Shown in pieces: positions 9,681 to 18,837 of a stretch of DNA of 64,000 nt. The notes beneath the pieces are model-generated. The model worked only from the letters and a program-made list of their open reading frames with translations. It was not told the DNA's origin and did not search any database. Position 1 is the first letter of the stretch. Each line of letters starts with the position of its first letter. The stretch is from Marinomonas ostreistagni (GTDB lineage: Bacteria; Pseudomonadota; Gammaproteobacteria; Pseudomonadales; Marinomonadaceae). The translations under genes and the position numbers were made by a program. The DNA is taken from NCBI RefSeq assembly GCF_016461785.1, contig NZ_JAEMUH010000003.1:124001-188000 (forward strand), read 5' to 3'.

Positions 9681-11319
9681 CCAAGTTTTTGCTAATGGAT
9701 TAGAAATTGCCTGTAAGGCGGCTGCCGGCTTATCCCCAGCGGCCTTTCCTGATCCATGTTTCAGTCCTTATTTGATCCCGTATCCAAATACGACCTTTGC
9801 GAAAGACCTAGCCAACGCTAGCACCACTGTTTTTATCACGAATAAGCCTATCGCCTTGAAAGATAAATCTTTCTTTGCGACCAGTACAGGCAATGAACCT
9901 GCGACCAATAACTACGCTAAAGGTTTAAAAACCCAAGTGATAACGGGTAAAGCCTACTTTCGATCATGGTCTATGGATGTGTTTGTAGAGGGTTATAACG
10001 TCTGTCGTCACACCGATGACATGACCCATAACCACGGCTCTGATCCGGGGAATACAGGTAACTGGAAATATCTCGATAGCGCCTCTGCCGCTAAAGCTTG
10101 TGAAAAAGATAAGAAGAAAGTAGAGGAAGAGTGCGGCGTTAGCAAAAAGGAAAATGAGACGTTCAAGGATAAACAGAAAAAACGTAACAAGAGAAATAAA
10201 GGGAAGGATGGGTTTAAGGCCGCTAAGCCTAGAAATAAAACATGGAAAGATAAGCATTGCCTACAGTTAATGCTCAAACCAACTAGCATTGATGAGATTC
10301 AGGATAAGCTTAAAGCCTACGAAAACGAAGCCTCTGAAGTGTTAGATGATATTTATTCGGTTATAAAAGGTCAGGCTGGCGATGCTGCTGTTGACTATGG
10401 TATTCGAGCGGGAGCTAAGCATGCGGCGGCTTTAGGGTGTTCTGTATTTTCGCCACTCGGAGCTCTTATATGTGAAGCCGGGGTTGCCATCTATAACATT
10501 GCGGATGCTGGTTACACGGCATATACCACAGTAGATGAAATGGCCCATTTGGTAAGTGAAGCATCGGCTATTGCCGATCAAGTCTCTAAAGGCAATAAAT
10601 ACCTTAAGGCATTGGAAGAATATTCCCAAATAACTGACCCAGAAGCAAAAGATGCTGCAAAAACAGCGTTTTGGGATGAGTTTCGTGCCGATATGAAAGA
10701 TGCCGTTGCAGAAAACGAATGCCTAAGGGCGCGTAAGTGTATGCTGGTTCCTTACCAAGGTTCGCAAAAAGCTGGGAAGCATGGGAAAGAAAAAGTCACC
10801 CAAGGTGGCCAGGTGGCCCAGACAAGTAGTAATAATGCTGCCGTAAAAGCAGATGATGTTTTTGGTAAAATGGGCAATGCCTCGACTGGCGGTTGCTGTC
10901 CCGGCCAAACGGGGCACCATTTAATCCCATCAGCTTGGATGAAAGCCAGTGATTGTGGTTACTCGAGTAGTGATCGAAACGCAGCACCAACAGTATGTGT
11001 AGAGGGGACCAATAACACGGGCGGCACTCATGGCACCATGCATACTGAAACTGACCGTATGACGAAACGTTTTCTTGGTAAAAAGGTTTCCATAGAAACA
11101 GCAGTAAAGCTTGCCGGTCGAAGCCATAAAAATGCACAGAATAAAGACTTTGGATCACGCTGGTTCGGTGATCATTGTAATGAGAAATGTATCCAAGAAC
11201 AGTTAAATGAATTTTATAAAAAGTTTGAATGCGAGCCGACGGTGACGGATAAGTCGGGTGGTGAAGGGTTGAGTGTAGATACTGCTGCGGCATCTAATAA
11301 TGGAGGAATGGAAGACTAA
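9673..11319 (+). CDS. DUF4150 (PAAR-like) T6SS effector with C-terminal GHH nuclease domain
   Basis: A 548-residue polymorphic toxin. Residues 1-140 are a DUF4150/PAAR-like domain (MANQVFANG, YPNTTFAKDLA, VITGKAYF) that would cap VgrG. A lysine-rich stretch follows at about 145-195, then a hydrophobic alanine/glycine-rich segment at about 225-280. The C-terminus has GQTGHHLIP with His415-His416 and HGTMHTETDR (His453, His457), which fits the HNH/EndoVII-like Tox-GHH2 family. Inferred role: a DNase delivered into rival cells by the T6SS. Immunity should be encoded next to it; the gene starting at 11321 is the first candidate. Confidence 0.85.
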   Translation: MANQVFANGLEIACKAAAGLSPAAFPDPCFSPYLIPYPNTTFAKDLANASTTVFITNKPIALKDKSFFATSTGNEPATNNYAKGLKTQVITGKAYFRSWSMDVFVEGYNVCRHTDDMTHNHGSDPGNTGNWKYLDSASAAKACEKDKKKVEEECGVSKKENETFKDKQKKRNKRNKGKDGFKAAKPRNKTWKDKHCLQLMLKPTSIDEIQDKLKAYENEASEVLDDIYSVIKGQAGDAAVDYGIRAGAKHAAALGCSVFSPLGALICEAGVAIYNIADAGYTAYTTVDEMAHLVSEASAIADQVSKGNKYLKALEEYSQITDPEAKDAAKTAFWDEFRADMKDAVAENECLRARKCMLVPYQGSQKAGKHGKEKVTQGGQVAQTSSNNAAVKADDVFGKMGNASTGGCCPGQTGHHLIPSAWMKASDCGYSSSDRNAAPTVCVEGTNNTGGTHGTMHTETDRMTKRFLGKKVSIETAVKLAGRSHKNAQNKDFGSRWFGDHCNEKCIQEQLNEFYKKFECEPTVTDKSGGEGLSVDTAAASNNGGMED

Positions 11320-11320
11320 T

Positions 11321-12406
11321 ATGTCAAATTCTGAATCTAAATATGAAGTATTTTCTAATTATGTAATTCACGATTGTCTTATCGCTGGGCCAGAGTATTT
11401 TGTGATATCTGCAGAAAAAATCTTAAGCGAAGAAGAATACGATTATTATGAAAATCGTGGCTCGACAAGACTTGGCATTCATAACCTTTCAAAGCAACCA
11501 ATTGGAGAGCCTACTATTTGGGCTACTAGAACTTGGGAAGGCCATTCGTTTTTCAACACCCGCTTAGTTAATACTGAATATAAAGAATACCTTATGATGG
11601 ACGATGCAGGCCAAGTATTCTACGGCGGGCTAGGCGACAAAAAATTTGTTGAAGATCGTATTCCTCCTGATCAGCGTTGCCATCAGCTAACCAAAGTTGG
11701 TGATCAAATCTATGGCATTGGCTTTGATCGAACCATTTTAAAGCGAATTGACCATGGAAAATGGGAGCATTTAACGCCACGCAGTATTCGCAAATCTAGC
11801 CTCGATAATATTGGCTTTGATGATATGCACGGCTTTAGCGAAGAGGATCTATACGCTGTCGGTGGTCAAAATGATGTTTGGCATTACGATGGAAACGACT
11901 GGCGTTTTATTGATATCTGCGATGACCCAATTTTACCGATGGCTGTGTGTTGTGCCGAAGACGGCTTTGTTTATATTGCCTGTGCCCATGGTGTCCTTGT
12001 TCGAGGCCGCAACGAAGAGTGGGAAGTTTATCGACCAGAGGATACGAAGGTAAAGTTTACCGAGGCTGTGAGTTATCAGGGAAGAATCTATCTTGGCAGT
12101 GAGAAAGGGGTATTTGTAATAGAGCATAATGCGGAGACGCTGGCCTACAAGCCCTATGACTTTGAAGGTCAAATCAGTCCGGTGAGAGCTCGCCGAATGG
12201 ATGTAGGGCATGGATTACTCCTCGTTGCCAGTTTTCATCGAGTGGCGCTCTTCGATGGAAAACAGTGGAAGAACTTGTACGGTGGTGGTCCTAGTCCAGA
12301 AGAGGAAGCAGCGCTATTAGAGCAGATGGTACGTGATGCAGAAGAAAGTGTAGATGCTCTACATGATATAGCCGACAAGCTAAAATCCGCGAAGGGGCAG
12401 GGCTAG
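11321..12406 (+). CDS. Propeller-like protein, candidate immunity to the GHH nuclease
   Basis: A 361-residue protein, with the ATG at 11321 taken because GGAATGGAAG lies just before it; an in-frame ATG at 11300 would overlap the toxin end. No signal peptide. It has repeated short motifs of the type DVWHYDGNDWRFID, GVLVRGRNEEWEVY, GVFVIEHN and RVALFDGKQWKNLY, suggesting a beta-propeller. Position directly after a toxin gene and cytoplasmic location fit an immunity protein for a nuclease. That function is inferred from context only. Confidence 0.6.
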   Translation: MSNSESKYEVFSNYVIHDCLIAGPEYFVISAEKILSEEEYDYYENRGSTRLGIHNLSKQPIGEPTIWATRTWEGHSFFNTRLVNTEYKEYLMMDDAGQVFYGGLGDKKFVEDRIPPDQRCHQLTKVGDQIYGIGFDRTILKRIDHGKWEHLTPRSIRKSSLDNIGFDDMHGFSEEDLYAVGGQNDVWHYDGNDWRFIDICDDPILPMAVCCAEDGFVYIACAHGVLVRGRNEEWEVYRPEDTKVKFTEAVSYQGRIYLGSEKGVFVIEHNAETLAYKPYDFEGQISPVRARRMDVGHGLLLVASFHRVALFDGKQWKNLYGGGPSPEEEAALLEQMVRDAEESVDALHDIADKLKSAKGQG

Positions 12407-13618
12407 ATGGCACTTTCCCCTTGGTTGTTTGCCCATGTGAAGCATGATGCGCCCTATGCGTGGTTTCGTCGGCACCATGGGCAGTTTTCCTCTCAGCTGA
12501 CACCTCAGCACATAGAAGAGTATGAGCACAAGTTAGCGGAGTACTTGCAACTGGCCCGCTTAGATATTGGCAGTGAGAGTGACTATTTATCGGTGCTGGA
12601 GCGTGATACATGGGGAGCGGTATTTATGCTCCTTGTGATCGCCATAGAGCAAAACAATACAGCTTCAGTGACATCGGTTTTAGAGGATATTTCAAATCGA
12701 GACACTCAGTATGATGAGTTGGTGGATGCATTAACCTGGCTGCCAATTGAGCGCAGCGTTAGCGTAATTAAACACGTGTTAAAACACCCTAACCCAGCGA
12801 TTCGAGCCTCTGGTATTGAGAGTTTGACGATTCTCAAACAACCCCCAGACGAACAAAGCTTATTGCATTGGTTAACGACGGGAAGTGATGCAGAGCGCAT
12901 TGCAGCACTTAAGTTAATAGGTGATCTCAAAGCGTCAACTCATGCCATCGCAGAGCAGCTTGCTCAGTTGCTAAAGAGTGAAACGTCGAATGAAGCGGAG
13001 ACTTTTTATGCCATCCGAGCCGCGCTACGGCTGGGCAATAAAGACTTTGTCCGGCTATTAAAGCCATATCTAGAACAGCCTAACGAGCATTTTAATGAAG
13101 CGGTGATCGCTGTCTTTAGTGTGCTCTCGAAAGCCGAAATCGAACAGCAGCTTGAGCAATGGCAACAGATAGGATTACCCCTAGAACAACGTCTATTTGC
13201 TTTGATGGTAGCGGGTTTACCGAACCGTATGACAGAAGTCTTAGACGCGATAAACGATCCCGCGTACAACCAACAAGCGGGCATGGTGTTTAGCGTGATA
13301 ACTGGGCTGCATTTAGAAGACTGCGGTCTTTCTCTTGATGTAAACAGTCGTTTTGCACCGGATGCCGCTAACAGCGACTACGCTGATCTACCTATGCCTG
13401 ATCCGATCCTCGTCCCCAACTGGTGGCGACAGCACCAAAGCCAATTTGATCCAGCTTGCCGCTATCTCGGAGGGCAATCCTACTCCCCCGAAAGCCTGAA
13501 TGATCTGCACCAAAACGCAAGACAATACACCCGCTACTTAGCGGGGCAAATCGCTGCGTATCAACAACCTAACTTCGTGGCGGGTAACCTCAGAGCAAGA
13601 CGTATCAGAGTGTATTAA
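12407..13618 (+). CDS. TIGR02270-family HEAT-repeat-like T6SS protein
   Basis: A 403-residue helical protein beginning one base after the previous stop. The helical repeats (LKHPNPAIRASGIESL, TGSDAERIAALKLIGD, ETFYAIRAALRLG) look like HEAT repeats, and the ending FVAGNLRARRIRVY is typical of the family I recall as TIGR02270, which occurs in T6SS loci. The function is not established; it may be an accessory or assembly factor of the DUF4150/DUF2169 module. Confidence 0.7.
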   Translation: MALSPWLFAHVKHDAPYAWFRRHHGQFSSQLTPQHIEEYEHKLAEYLQLARLDIGSESDYLSVLERDTWGAVFMLLVIAIEQNNTASVTSVLEDISNRDTQYDELVDALTWLPIERSVSVIKHVLKHPNPAIRASGIESLTILKQPPDEQSLLHWLTTGSDAERIAALKLIGDLKASTHAIAEQLAQLLKSETSNEAETFYAIRAALRLGNKDFVRLLKPYLEQPNEHFNEAVIAVFSVLSKAEIEQQLEQWQQIGLPLEQRLFALMVAGLPNRMTEVLDAINDPAYNQQAGMVFSVITGLHLEDCGLSLDVNSRFAPDAANSDYADLPMPDPILVPNWWRQHQSQFDPACRYLGGQSYSPESLNDLHQNARQYTRYLAGQIAAYQQPNFVAGNLRARRIRVY

Positions 13619-13687
13619 TACTTTATATTTTTCTTGTCGCTTCAGTACGTCACTTCAAAAATTTTAAATCTTTATATGGAAATAAGC

Positions 13688-14380
13688 ATGAACGATAAAA
13701 TTGAGAAATTCATAGAACTAATGAATCTTTATAAAAGGGAAAAGTATTGTGTCTTTGCGGGAGCAGAGCTGCTTGAAAGTGTTTGTGAAGATGATCAGAT
13801 AATAACAGATGAAATTATTTGCCCTGAAGGAGGTGATTTCATCGTATGGGATAGTCGCTGCCTAAAGGGAACATATGGGATTGGAAGCTATGGAAAAATA
13901 GCCTCAGTTAAAGTTAAAAAGCCAACATCGCATGGTATCTCTTACCGAAAGAAACCTATAGAAAGAATCATAGGAACTGACCTCTTGATTCGACGCTACT
14001 TCTGGATAGAAGATCTTTTCTCTAACGCACTGCATCGAGATACGCCTTCGCCTTTCAATGCCTTTAAAAATATAGAAGAGATTGATCTCGCTTATGAAAA
14101 TGAGAAAACGTATCTAAGTAATGATCCATGGTTGGCAATGTATTGGCTGCTTCATTTTGGCTTTTGTTCTGACTCAAGACTTCATGAGATTATTGATCTA
14201 ATTGAGAGTGAAAGCTTCAATAAAAAGATTGATGAGAATTTGACTGAATATCTTGCACAAGCAACTTATTTCTTTAGGAATACCGATCAAAATTTTAGTT
14301 TTACTATAGAAGATAACTATGGGGGAGAGTCTAAGGATTTATTTTTAAGAAGGCGATCCTATTTGTCTTCTTTACGCTAG
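13688..14380 (+). CDS. Protein of unknown function in T6SS cargo region
   Basis: A 230-residue protein. The ATG at 13688 is preferred because GGAAAT precedes it; an upstream TTG at 13634 is possible but lacks support. No signal peptide or membrane segment is seen. It is acidic and rich in Tyr and Asp, and its codons are more AT-rich than those of the upstream T6SS genes, suggesting transfer or an immunity/orphan cargo gene. No family is recognised. Confidence 0.5.
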   Translation: MNDKIEKFIELMNLYKREKYCVFAGAELLESVCEDDQIITDEIICPEGGDFIVWDSRCLKGTYGIGSYGKIASVKVKKPTSHGISYRKKPIERIIGTDLLIRRYFWIEDLFSNALHRDTPSPFNAFKNIEEIDLAYENEKTYLSNDPWLAMYWLLHFGFCSDSRLHEIIDLIESESFNKKIDENLTEYLAQATYFFRNTDQNFSFTIEDNYGGESKDLFLRRRSYLSSLR

Positions 14381-14403
14381 GGTTGAGGTATTAAGGAAAA
14401 TAC

Positions 14404-15285
14404 ATGTTTAAATTAAATAAAGCTAAAAGTTTATTTAAATGGGGGGTCACCTCATTCGTCGTACTTTCGATCACTGCATGCGCTGGATTTAATCGTAGTA
14501 TGGAGGTCCAAAACGACTATGCTTCAGAAATAGATTTGACGGATGCTTCTAAGCTTTATCTAGCGAAAGATTATAGCCCTAGTGTTATTCGAGGCATCAT
14601 AGAAAATGAATATTCTGCTTTTGTTCCTGCAGGTGTATATGTGCCTATATACCAATCGAAAGGTCGCACTTTTTATCAAGCCCCAGAAGGATTTGAGTAT
14701 CGTGGCAGGGGGGAGGTTGACTCTTTAGTGGGTGGCTTGGTTCAAGTTGAACCCGGACAAAACAGCACCCTTTATGTCTGGCTTTTCCCAAAGCAGCCAG
14801 AATACTTTGAGATACAAGAAAATGGCGAATGGATAAAAGACATTAAACCAGGACTTTCGAATCTGCTTGGTAGAGGATGGGTAGAAGAGGATCTTGTCGT
14901 CATGCCAAGTGAAGAAGAGCAAGTAATTTTCTCTGGTGCTTGCATAGATTTCTCTAACTTAGAAACATCTAAGAAAGAGCTATTTACATCTAATATAGGT
15001 GAAAATGTCATGACTTTAGCGTCAAAGCACCATCAATATCCCAGTGTAGCTAGGAAACAAGGGATAGAAGGGGAAGTTGTCGTAAATATGGTGCTCGATC
15101 AGGAAGGAGTAATCAAAAATTTTGTGATTAAGGAAAGCTCAGGCTACAAAGTGCTCGATGATATCACGCTGGAAACGTTTAATAAGATGAAGGCTGATAG
15201 TGAAGATAACCCTTTGACTCCAACGGGCATCTGCTTCAATGATGATTTAATGTTTATAGTGCCAGTAGCCTATATCTTACGGTAA
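14404..15285 (+). CDS. Lipoprotein with C-terminal TonB_C domain
   Basis: A 293-residue protein. It begins with a lipoprotein signal ending in SITAC (lipidated Cys26). The middle is unrecognised. The C-terminal part (YPSVARKQGIEGEVVV, then LDQEGVIKNFVIKESSG) is a TonB C-terminal domain, normally the part of TonB that touches outer-membrane receptors. There is no TonB transmembrane anchor or proline-rich linker, so it is not a classical energy transducer. It lies 23 bases after the unknown gene at 13688 and is followed by a terminator. Confidence 0.7.
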   Translation: MFKLNKAKSLFKWGVTSFVVLSITACAGFNRSMEVQNDYASEIDLTDASKLYLAKDYSPSVIRGIIENEYSAFVPAGVYVPIYQSKGRTFYQAPEGFEYRGRGEVDSLVGGLVQVEPGQNSTLYVWLFPKQPEYFEIQENGEWIKDIKPGLSNLLGRGWVEEDLVVMPSEEEQVIFSGACIDFSNLETSKKELFTSNIGENVMTLASKHHQYPSVARKQGIEGEVVVNMVLDQEGVIKNFVIKESSGYKVLDDITLETFNKMKADSEDNPLTPTGICFNDDLMFIVPVAYILR

Positions 15286-15325
15286 AAAACGCTTTTGCTT
15301 AGTCTTTGAGTAAGTTTTCTATTAA

Positions 15326-15351
15326 GCCAGTTCCGAACTGGCATTTTTCGT
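15326..15351 (+). terminator. Rho-independent terminator
   Basis: GCCAGTT (15326-15332) pairs with AACTGGC (15336-15342) across a 3-base loop, followed by ATTTTTCGTTT. It ends the transcript carrying the TonB_C lipoprotein gene. Confidence 0.85.
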
Positions 15352-15500
15352 TTAAATAGAAATCATCCCAATGTCAGTTTTTTGTCACTTTTTAGAGTTG
15401 GCTTGTCAGGATTTTGCAATATATCGAAATCCGTGAATCTGTGCTGTTTTTTAGATGGTAGGATAGGGCGTTATTATTGAATAAATACAAGGATTTATGT

Positions 15501-15935
15501 ATGAATAATGCTACGGTTTTGCTGCGATTAGACCGTCAGGAAACGTCCGCCAATGCGACACGAGGTGTGTTGACGATTAGCGGGAAATCCGGCTCATGGT
15601 ATGTGTTAGAGCCTGGTGGCCCAGACTCTACGGAAGAAGGTTCTGATCAACGTATTCCTGCTGGGAGTTATCATGTAAAGCCTTATTCTTCTCCAAAGTA
15701 TCCAGATGTATTTGAGCTTCAGTCTGTTCCTGGGAGAACGTATATTTTGATTCACCCAGGCAATTATCATCGTAATACAGAAGGTTGTTTGATGCCGGGT
15801 AAGGCCAAGATGATGGATGGCGCTGATTTGGCGGTGGGCAGAAGTCGTGACGCATTTAACGAAATCAAGCGCCATTTGGCGGGAGCCACGCGTATTACCA
15901 TCGACATTACCAATTCTATTGGGGATAAGTCATGA
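15501..15935 (+). CDS. DUF5675 family protein
   Basis: A 144-residue protein; the ATG at 15501 has AAGGATTT just upstream. The pattern LLRLDRQETSANATRGVL, the segment IPAGSYHVKPY and IHPGNYHRNTEGCLMPG match DUF5675. The His-Gly-Asn and Gly-Cys residues recall the His/Cys arrangement of L,D-transpeptidase-like folds, but activity is unproven. There is no signal peptide. It overlaps by 4 bases the gene for an exported protein, so the pair is translationally coupled. DUF5675 is frequent in phages; here it follows T6SS cargo genes. Confidence 0.75.
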   Translation: MNNATVLLRLDRQETSANATRGVLTISGKSGSWYVLEPGGPDSTEEGSDQRIPAGSYHVKPYSSPKYPDVFELQSVPGRTYILIHPGNYHRNTEGCLMPGKAKMMDGADLAVGRSRDAFNEIKRHLAGATRITIDITNSIGDKS

Positions 15936-16420
15936 TCCGCTTGCTATTGGCGTTGTCGGTTATTCTAAGTGCGTTTACTGCAAGTGCGGGTTCGTTAACC
16001 GAAGCGAATATGGGTTGGTTAACGCAGCATCCTAAGCAGATTCAAGAAGCCTTATCTGATGCAGAAAACCGCGACTTTGTTCCCAGTTTAAATACCGTTC
16101 TTGCACTTTGGCAACATCGTGATGGTGCGATTACAGGGGAGGTATCACCTTATCTTGTTCAAGGCATAATCACGGCGCCTGAATTGGTGTTGGGAGCATT
16201 AGAGGCGCATCCAGAATCCTACTCTCGTTGGTTAAAACAGCTTTCTGGGCAGGTCTTTACGGCGATCGATCCAGCCCAAGTCGAGCCACTTAATCAAATG
16301 AAACTTGCGCTGGAGTCCGCCTTAGCAAGTTATATTATCCAGCCAGATGCCAGCCATACAGAGTCCGCAAAACGCTTGCTTGAGCAGGTGCAAGCGACCA
16401 CGGTTTATATGGTGGATTAA
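15932..16420 (+). CDS. Small exported protein paired with DUF5675 gene
   Basis: A 162-residue protein with a clear signal peptide (MIRLLLALSVILSAFTASA, cut near residue 19) and a mostly helical mature part without cysteines. It starts inside the stop of the DUF5675 gene (ATGA). No family is recognised. A leaderless, possibly wall-acting protein coupled to a periplasmic partner resembles a periplasmic effector/immunity layout, but this is inference. It converges on the TetM-like gene with 7 bases between stops. Confidence 0.55.
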   Translation: MIRLLLALSVILSAFTASAGSLTEANMGWLTQHPKQIQEALSDAENRDFVPSLNTVLALWQHRDGAITGEVSPYLVQGIITAPELVLGALEAHPESYSRWLKQLSGQVFTAIDPAQVEPLNQMKLALESALASYIIQPDASHTESAKRLLEQVQATTVYMVD

Positions 16421-16427
16421 TCTGCTA

Positions 16428-18434
16428 TTACTGTAATGCCCCGCGAGCCCAGAGTATGTATTTGTCCCTATCGAGCGGGCTGATGCCTCGGTAGGGAATG
16501 CTCTGGCCTTGCTCGGGTGTACATGTCTCATACCCTGACAAGCGTGTAGTGAGTTTGGCATGACCGCCACTTAAAGACGCTAGTTGAATGGAGTATTCTA
16601 GAGACGTCGCAGCCGGGACTTTGCCTCGAATAATGACACGATTTCCTTGAAATTCTGGACTTAAAAACGTGCCGCGCATTTTGGTAATGTCGCTGGTGAT
16701 AGCGCCTAACAGCTCACTGTCTGCTTGAATCTGAAAGTCCAAGATAGGTTCCAGTAGGTCTGTATCGGATTCCTTTAAACCATTCATAATGGCCATTGGC
16801 GTGGCAATAATAAAGTCACCGGGTCGACTGTGTTGTACATGGTCGGAGCCATCAATTAAGGTGATTTTAGCATCGGTCACTTGCCAACCTTTAATGCCTT
16901 GTTTCAATGCTTTATCAAGGTTTAAGCGAATCTCATTTTGGTATTTCGCTGCGATTTGGTTAACACTGACTTTCGATTCGTATTGAATACCGGAGCCACG
17001 TTCGCCAGGCTCTATTAGAAAGCGAACAATCGCCCAACAAGGTTTAGGCATCCAATAGCATTCATAACCTTCTACACTTTTAGCAGGGGTTTCTTTGTAG
17101 ATAATGCTAGGCTGCTCAAATGTGGCCGCTAAGCCAAAGCGTTGCAATAAGATGCTTTGTAATACTTCAACTTGAATCCAACCGTTGATATTGACGTGCA
17201 ACTCCCGTTGTTCCGTCAACCATTCTAAGTTGAGTAATGGGTCTTCATCAGCCAGTTCTGTCAGTGCGCTGGCAAGAGCGCTGAAGTCTTTTTCTTGTTC
17301 AGGAATGACTTGCACGGTGAGCAAGGGGGCGGATAGCTTGTAGGCATTCGGTACAGCATTTCCATGACCTAAAATATCACCTATCTGTGCATGCTGCAGG
17401 CCACTTACCACGCCTATGTCACCAGCGTTGATGCCGTCTATATCATGATATTTACCACGAAAAACACGCTTAATTTGACTGGCTTTGTCCTCAATGACGA
17501 GGTCGTCCTGGCTACGCGTGGCATTGTGGACTTTGTCTCGTGCGTTTAGGCACCCTTCAAACACTCGGACATAAGCCATTTTTCCAATTCTTGGATCGTG
17601 CTCGATCTTAAACACCACCGCAGATAACGGTTTGTCCATAGCGTGTTTGGCACTAGGTAAATAGCGAACAATGGCTTCTAGTAGAAATTCAATGCCGAGC
17701 CCTGCTTTGGCGACACCTGTTAGCACAGGATAGAGTTGGCTTTGAGCGATGGCTTGAGTGAGGGTTTGATCGATGTGGCTAAATTCAACAGGCTCGTTTT
17801 CGATCACCTTTTCTAACAAAGAATCATCGAGTTCTGTGATGCGCTCAAACAAAGGGTGAATCCAATCTTCTTGTTCATCTATTATCAATGAAGAAGAGAA
17901 AGTGTTGGCTGACCACTGCTTCTCAATTTTCGCATCAGGCTGACCAAGTCCCGTTGGATGTTGTAACAACACCGCCTTAGGGCTAAGTTCTTGATGTATT
18001 TCATTGAGCACTCGTTCCACATCGGCGCCCGCTCGATCTAATTTGTTTATAAAAATTAAGGTTGGGATCTTAAGGCTGGTTAAGGCATCAAAAATACTGC
18101 TGGTATTGGCTTGCACACCTTCGACGGCGCTAATTACTAAGATTGCACAGTCCAAAGCGCGTAAGGAACGCTCCACCTCGGCACTGAAATCCACGTGCCC
18201 AGGCGTATCAATGAGGTTGATTTGATGGTCTTGCCAGTCAAAAGTCTCTGTTGCTAGTCGAACGGAAATACCACGCTCTCGTTCGACCGATAATGAATCG
18301 GTAGCCGTTGTGCCATCATCCACACTGCCTGCTTTACGAGTCGCGCCAGCGGCAAACAACATTTGTTCAGTTAAAGTGGTTTTACCTGCATCCACATGCG
18401 CGACGATACCAATGTTTTTACATGCTTTTGCCAC
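16428..18434 (-). CDS. TetM-like translation factor GTPase (EF-G family)
   Basis: An EF-G-type GTPase closest in layout to the TetM/TetO ribosomal protection family: NIGIVAHVDAGKTTLTEQML, SVDDGTTATDS, ERERGISVR, DTPGHVDF, FINKLDR, ADEDPLLNLEW and GSGIQYESKVS. I chose the GTG at 18434, with GGGTGAGG just upstream and the right distance to the G1 motif, giving 668 residues; an ATG at 18461 would add 9 residues without a ribosome-binding site. It is a single gene next to no resistance or transfer functions, so it may be a chromosomal paralogue rather than acquired tetracycline resistance. Confidence 0.75.
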   Translation of the reverse strand: MAKACKNIGIVAHVDAGKTTLTEQMLFAAGATRKAGSVDDGTTATDSLSVERERGISVRLATETFDWQDHQINLIDTPGHVDFSAEVERSLRALDCAILVISAVEGVQANTSSIFDALTSLKIPTLIFINKLDRAGADVERVLNEIHQELSPKAVLLQHPTGLGQPDAKIEKQWSANTFSSSLIIDEQEDWIHPLFERITELDDSLLEKVIENEPVEFSHIDQTLTQAIAQSQLYPVLTGVAKAGLGIEFLLEAIVRYLPSAKHAMDKPLSAVVFKIEHDPRIGKMAYVRVFEGCLNARDKVHNATRSQDDLVIEDKASQIKRVFRGKYHDIDGINAGDIGVVSGLQHAQIGDILGHGNAVPNAYKLSAPLLTVQVIPEQEKDFSALASALTELADEDPLLNLEWLTEQRELHVNINGWIQVEVLQSILLQRFGLAATFEQPSIIYKETPAKSVEGYECYWMPKPCWAIVRFLIEPGERGSGIQYESKVSVNQIAAKYQNEIRLNLDKALKQGIKGWQVTDAKITLIDGSDHVQHSRPGDFIIATPMAIMNGLKESDTDLLEPILDFQIQADSELLGAITSDITKMRGTFLSPEFQGNRVIIRGKVPAATSLEYSIQLASLSGGHAKLTTRLSGYETCTPEQGQSIPYRGISPLDRDKYILWARGALQ

Positions 18435-18546
18435 AGGAAACCTCACCCATAAAAGCGGCATAGTCTACTGCGGATCTGACTAGAGTTCGAATGACAAAAG
18501 GTTGTGATGACATTAAAAATTGGAATGAATGGCAATTGAGATGGCA

Positions 18547-18618
18547 GTAGAGCCGACTGCGCGGGTGACTTATTTGTCTCAGAGATGCAGTCTTGATCAC
18601 TCGCAAAGCGGCTTCCTA
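18547..18618. repeat. REP-like imperfect palindrome, copy 1
   Basis: About 72 bases whose ends are inverted copies of each other (GCGCGGGTGA near the left, TCACTCGCAAAGCGGC near the right). It matches the element at 20514-20587 in sequence and layout. It lies in the 485-base gap upstream of the TetM-like gene. Confidence 0.6.
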
Positions 18619-18837
18619 AAAGAGTCAATTTTCATTGGCTTAACTCAGTGAGGAAAATAATTGACATGGAGAGACTAAGAATGCGATGTCTCAACGGCTA
18701 ATGTTTTGATTGTGTGGCCGCTCATTTCCCTTGGTCTTTAAACTATTTCCGCTAAAAGTCTCTGAGTTAAGAAAGCGATATAATTATGATTTCATTATAT
18801 GATTTTTAGGCTGAAGTTACTGTTCACAGGTGAAGGT

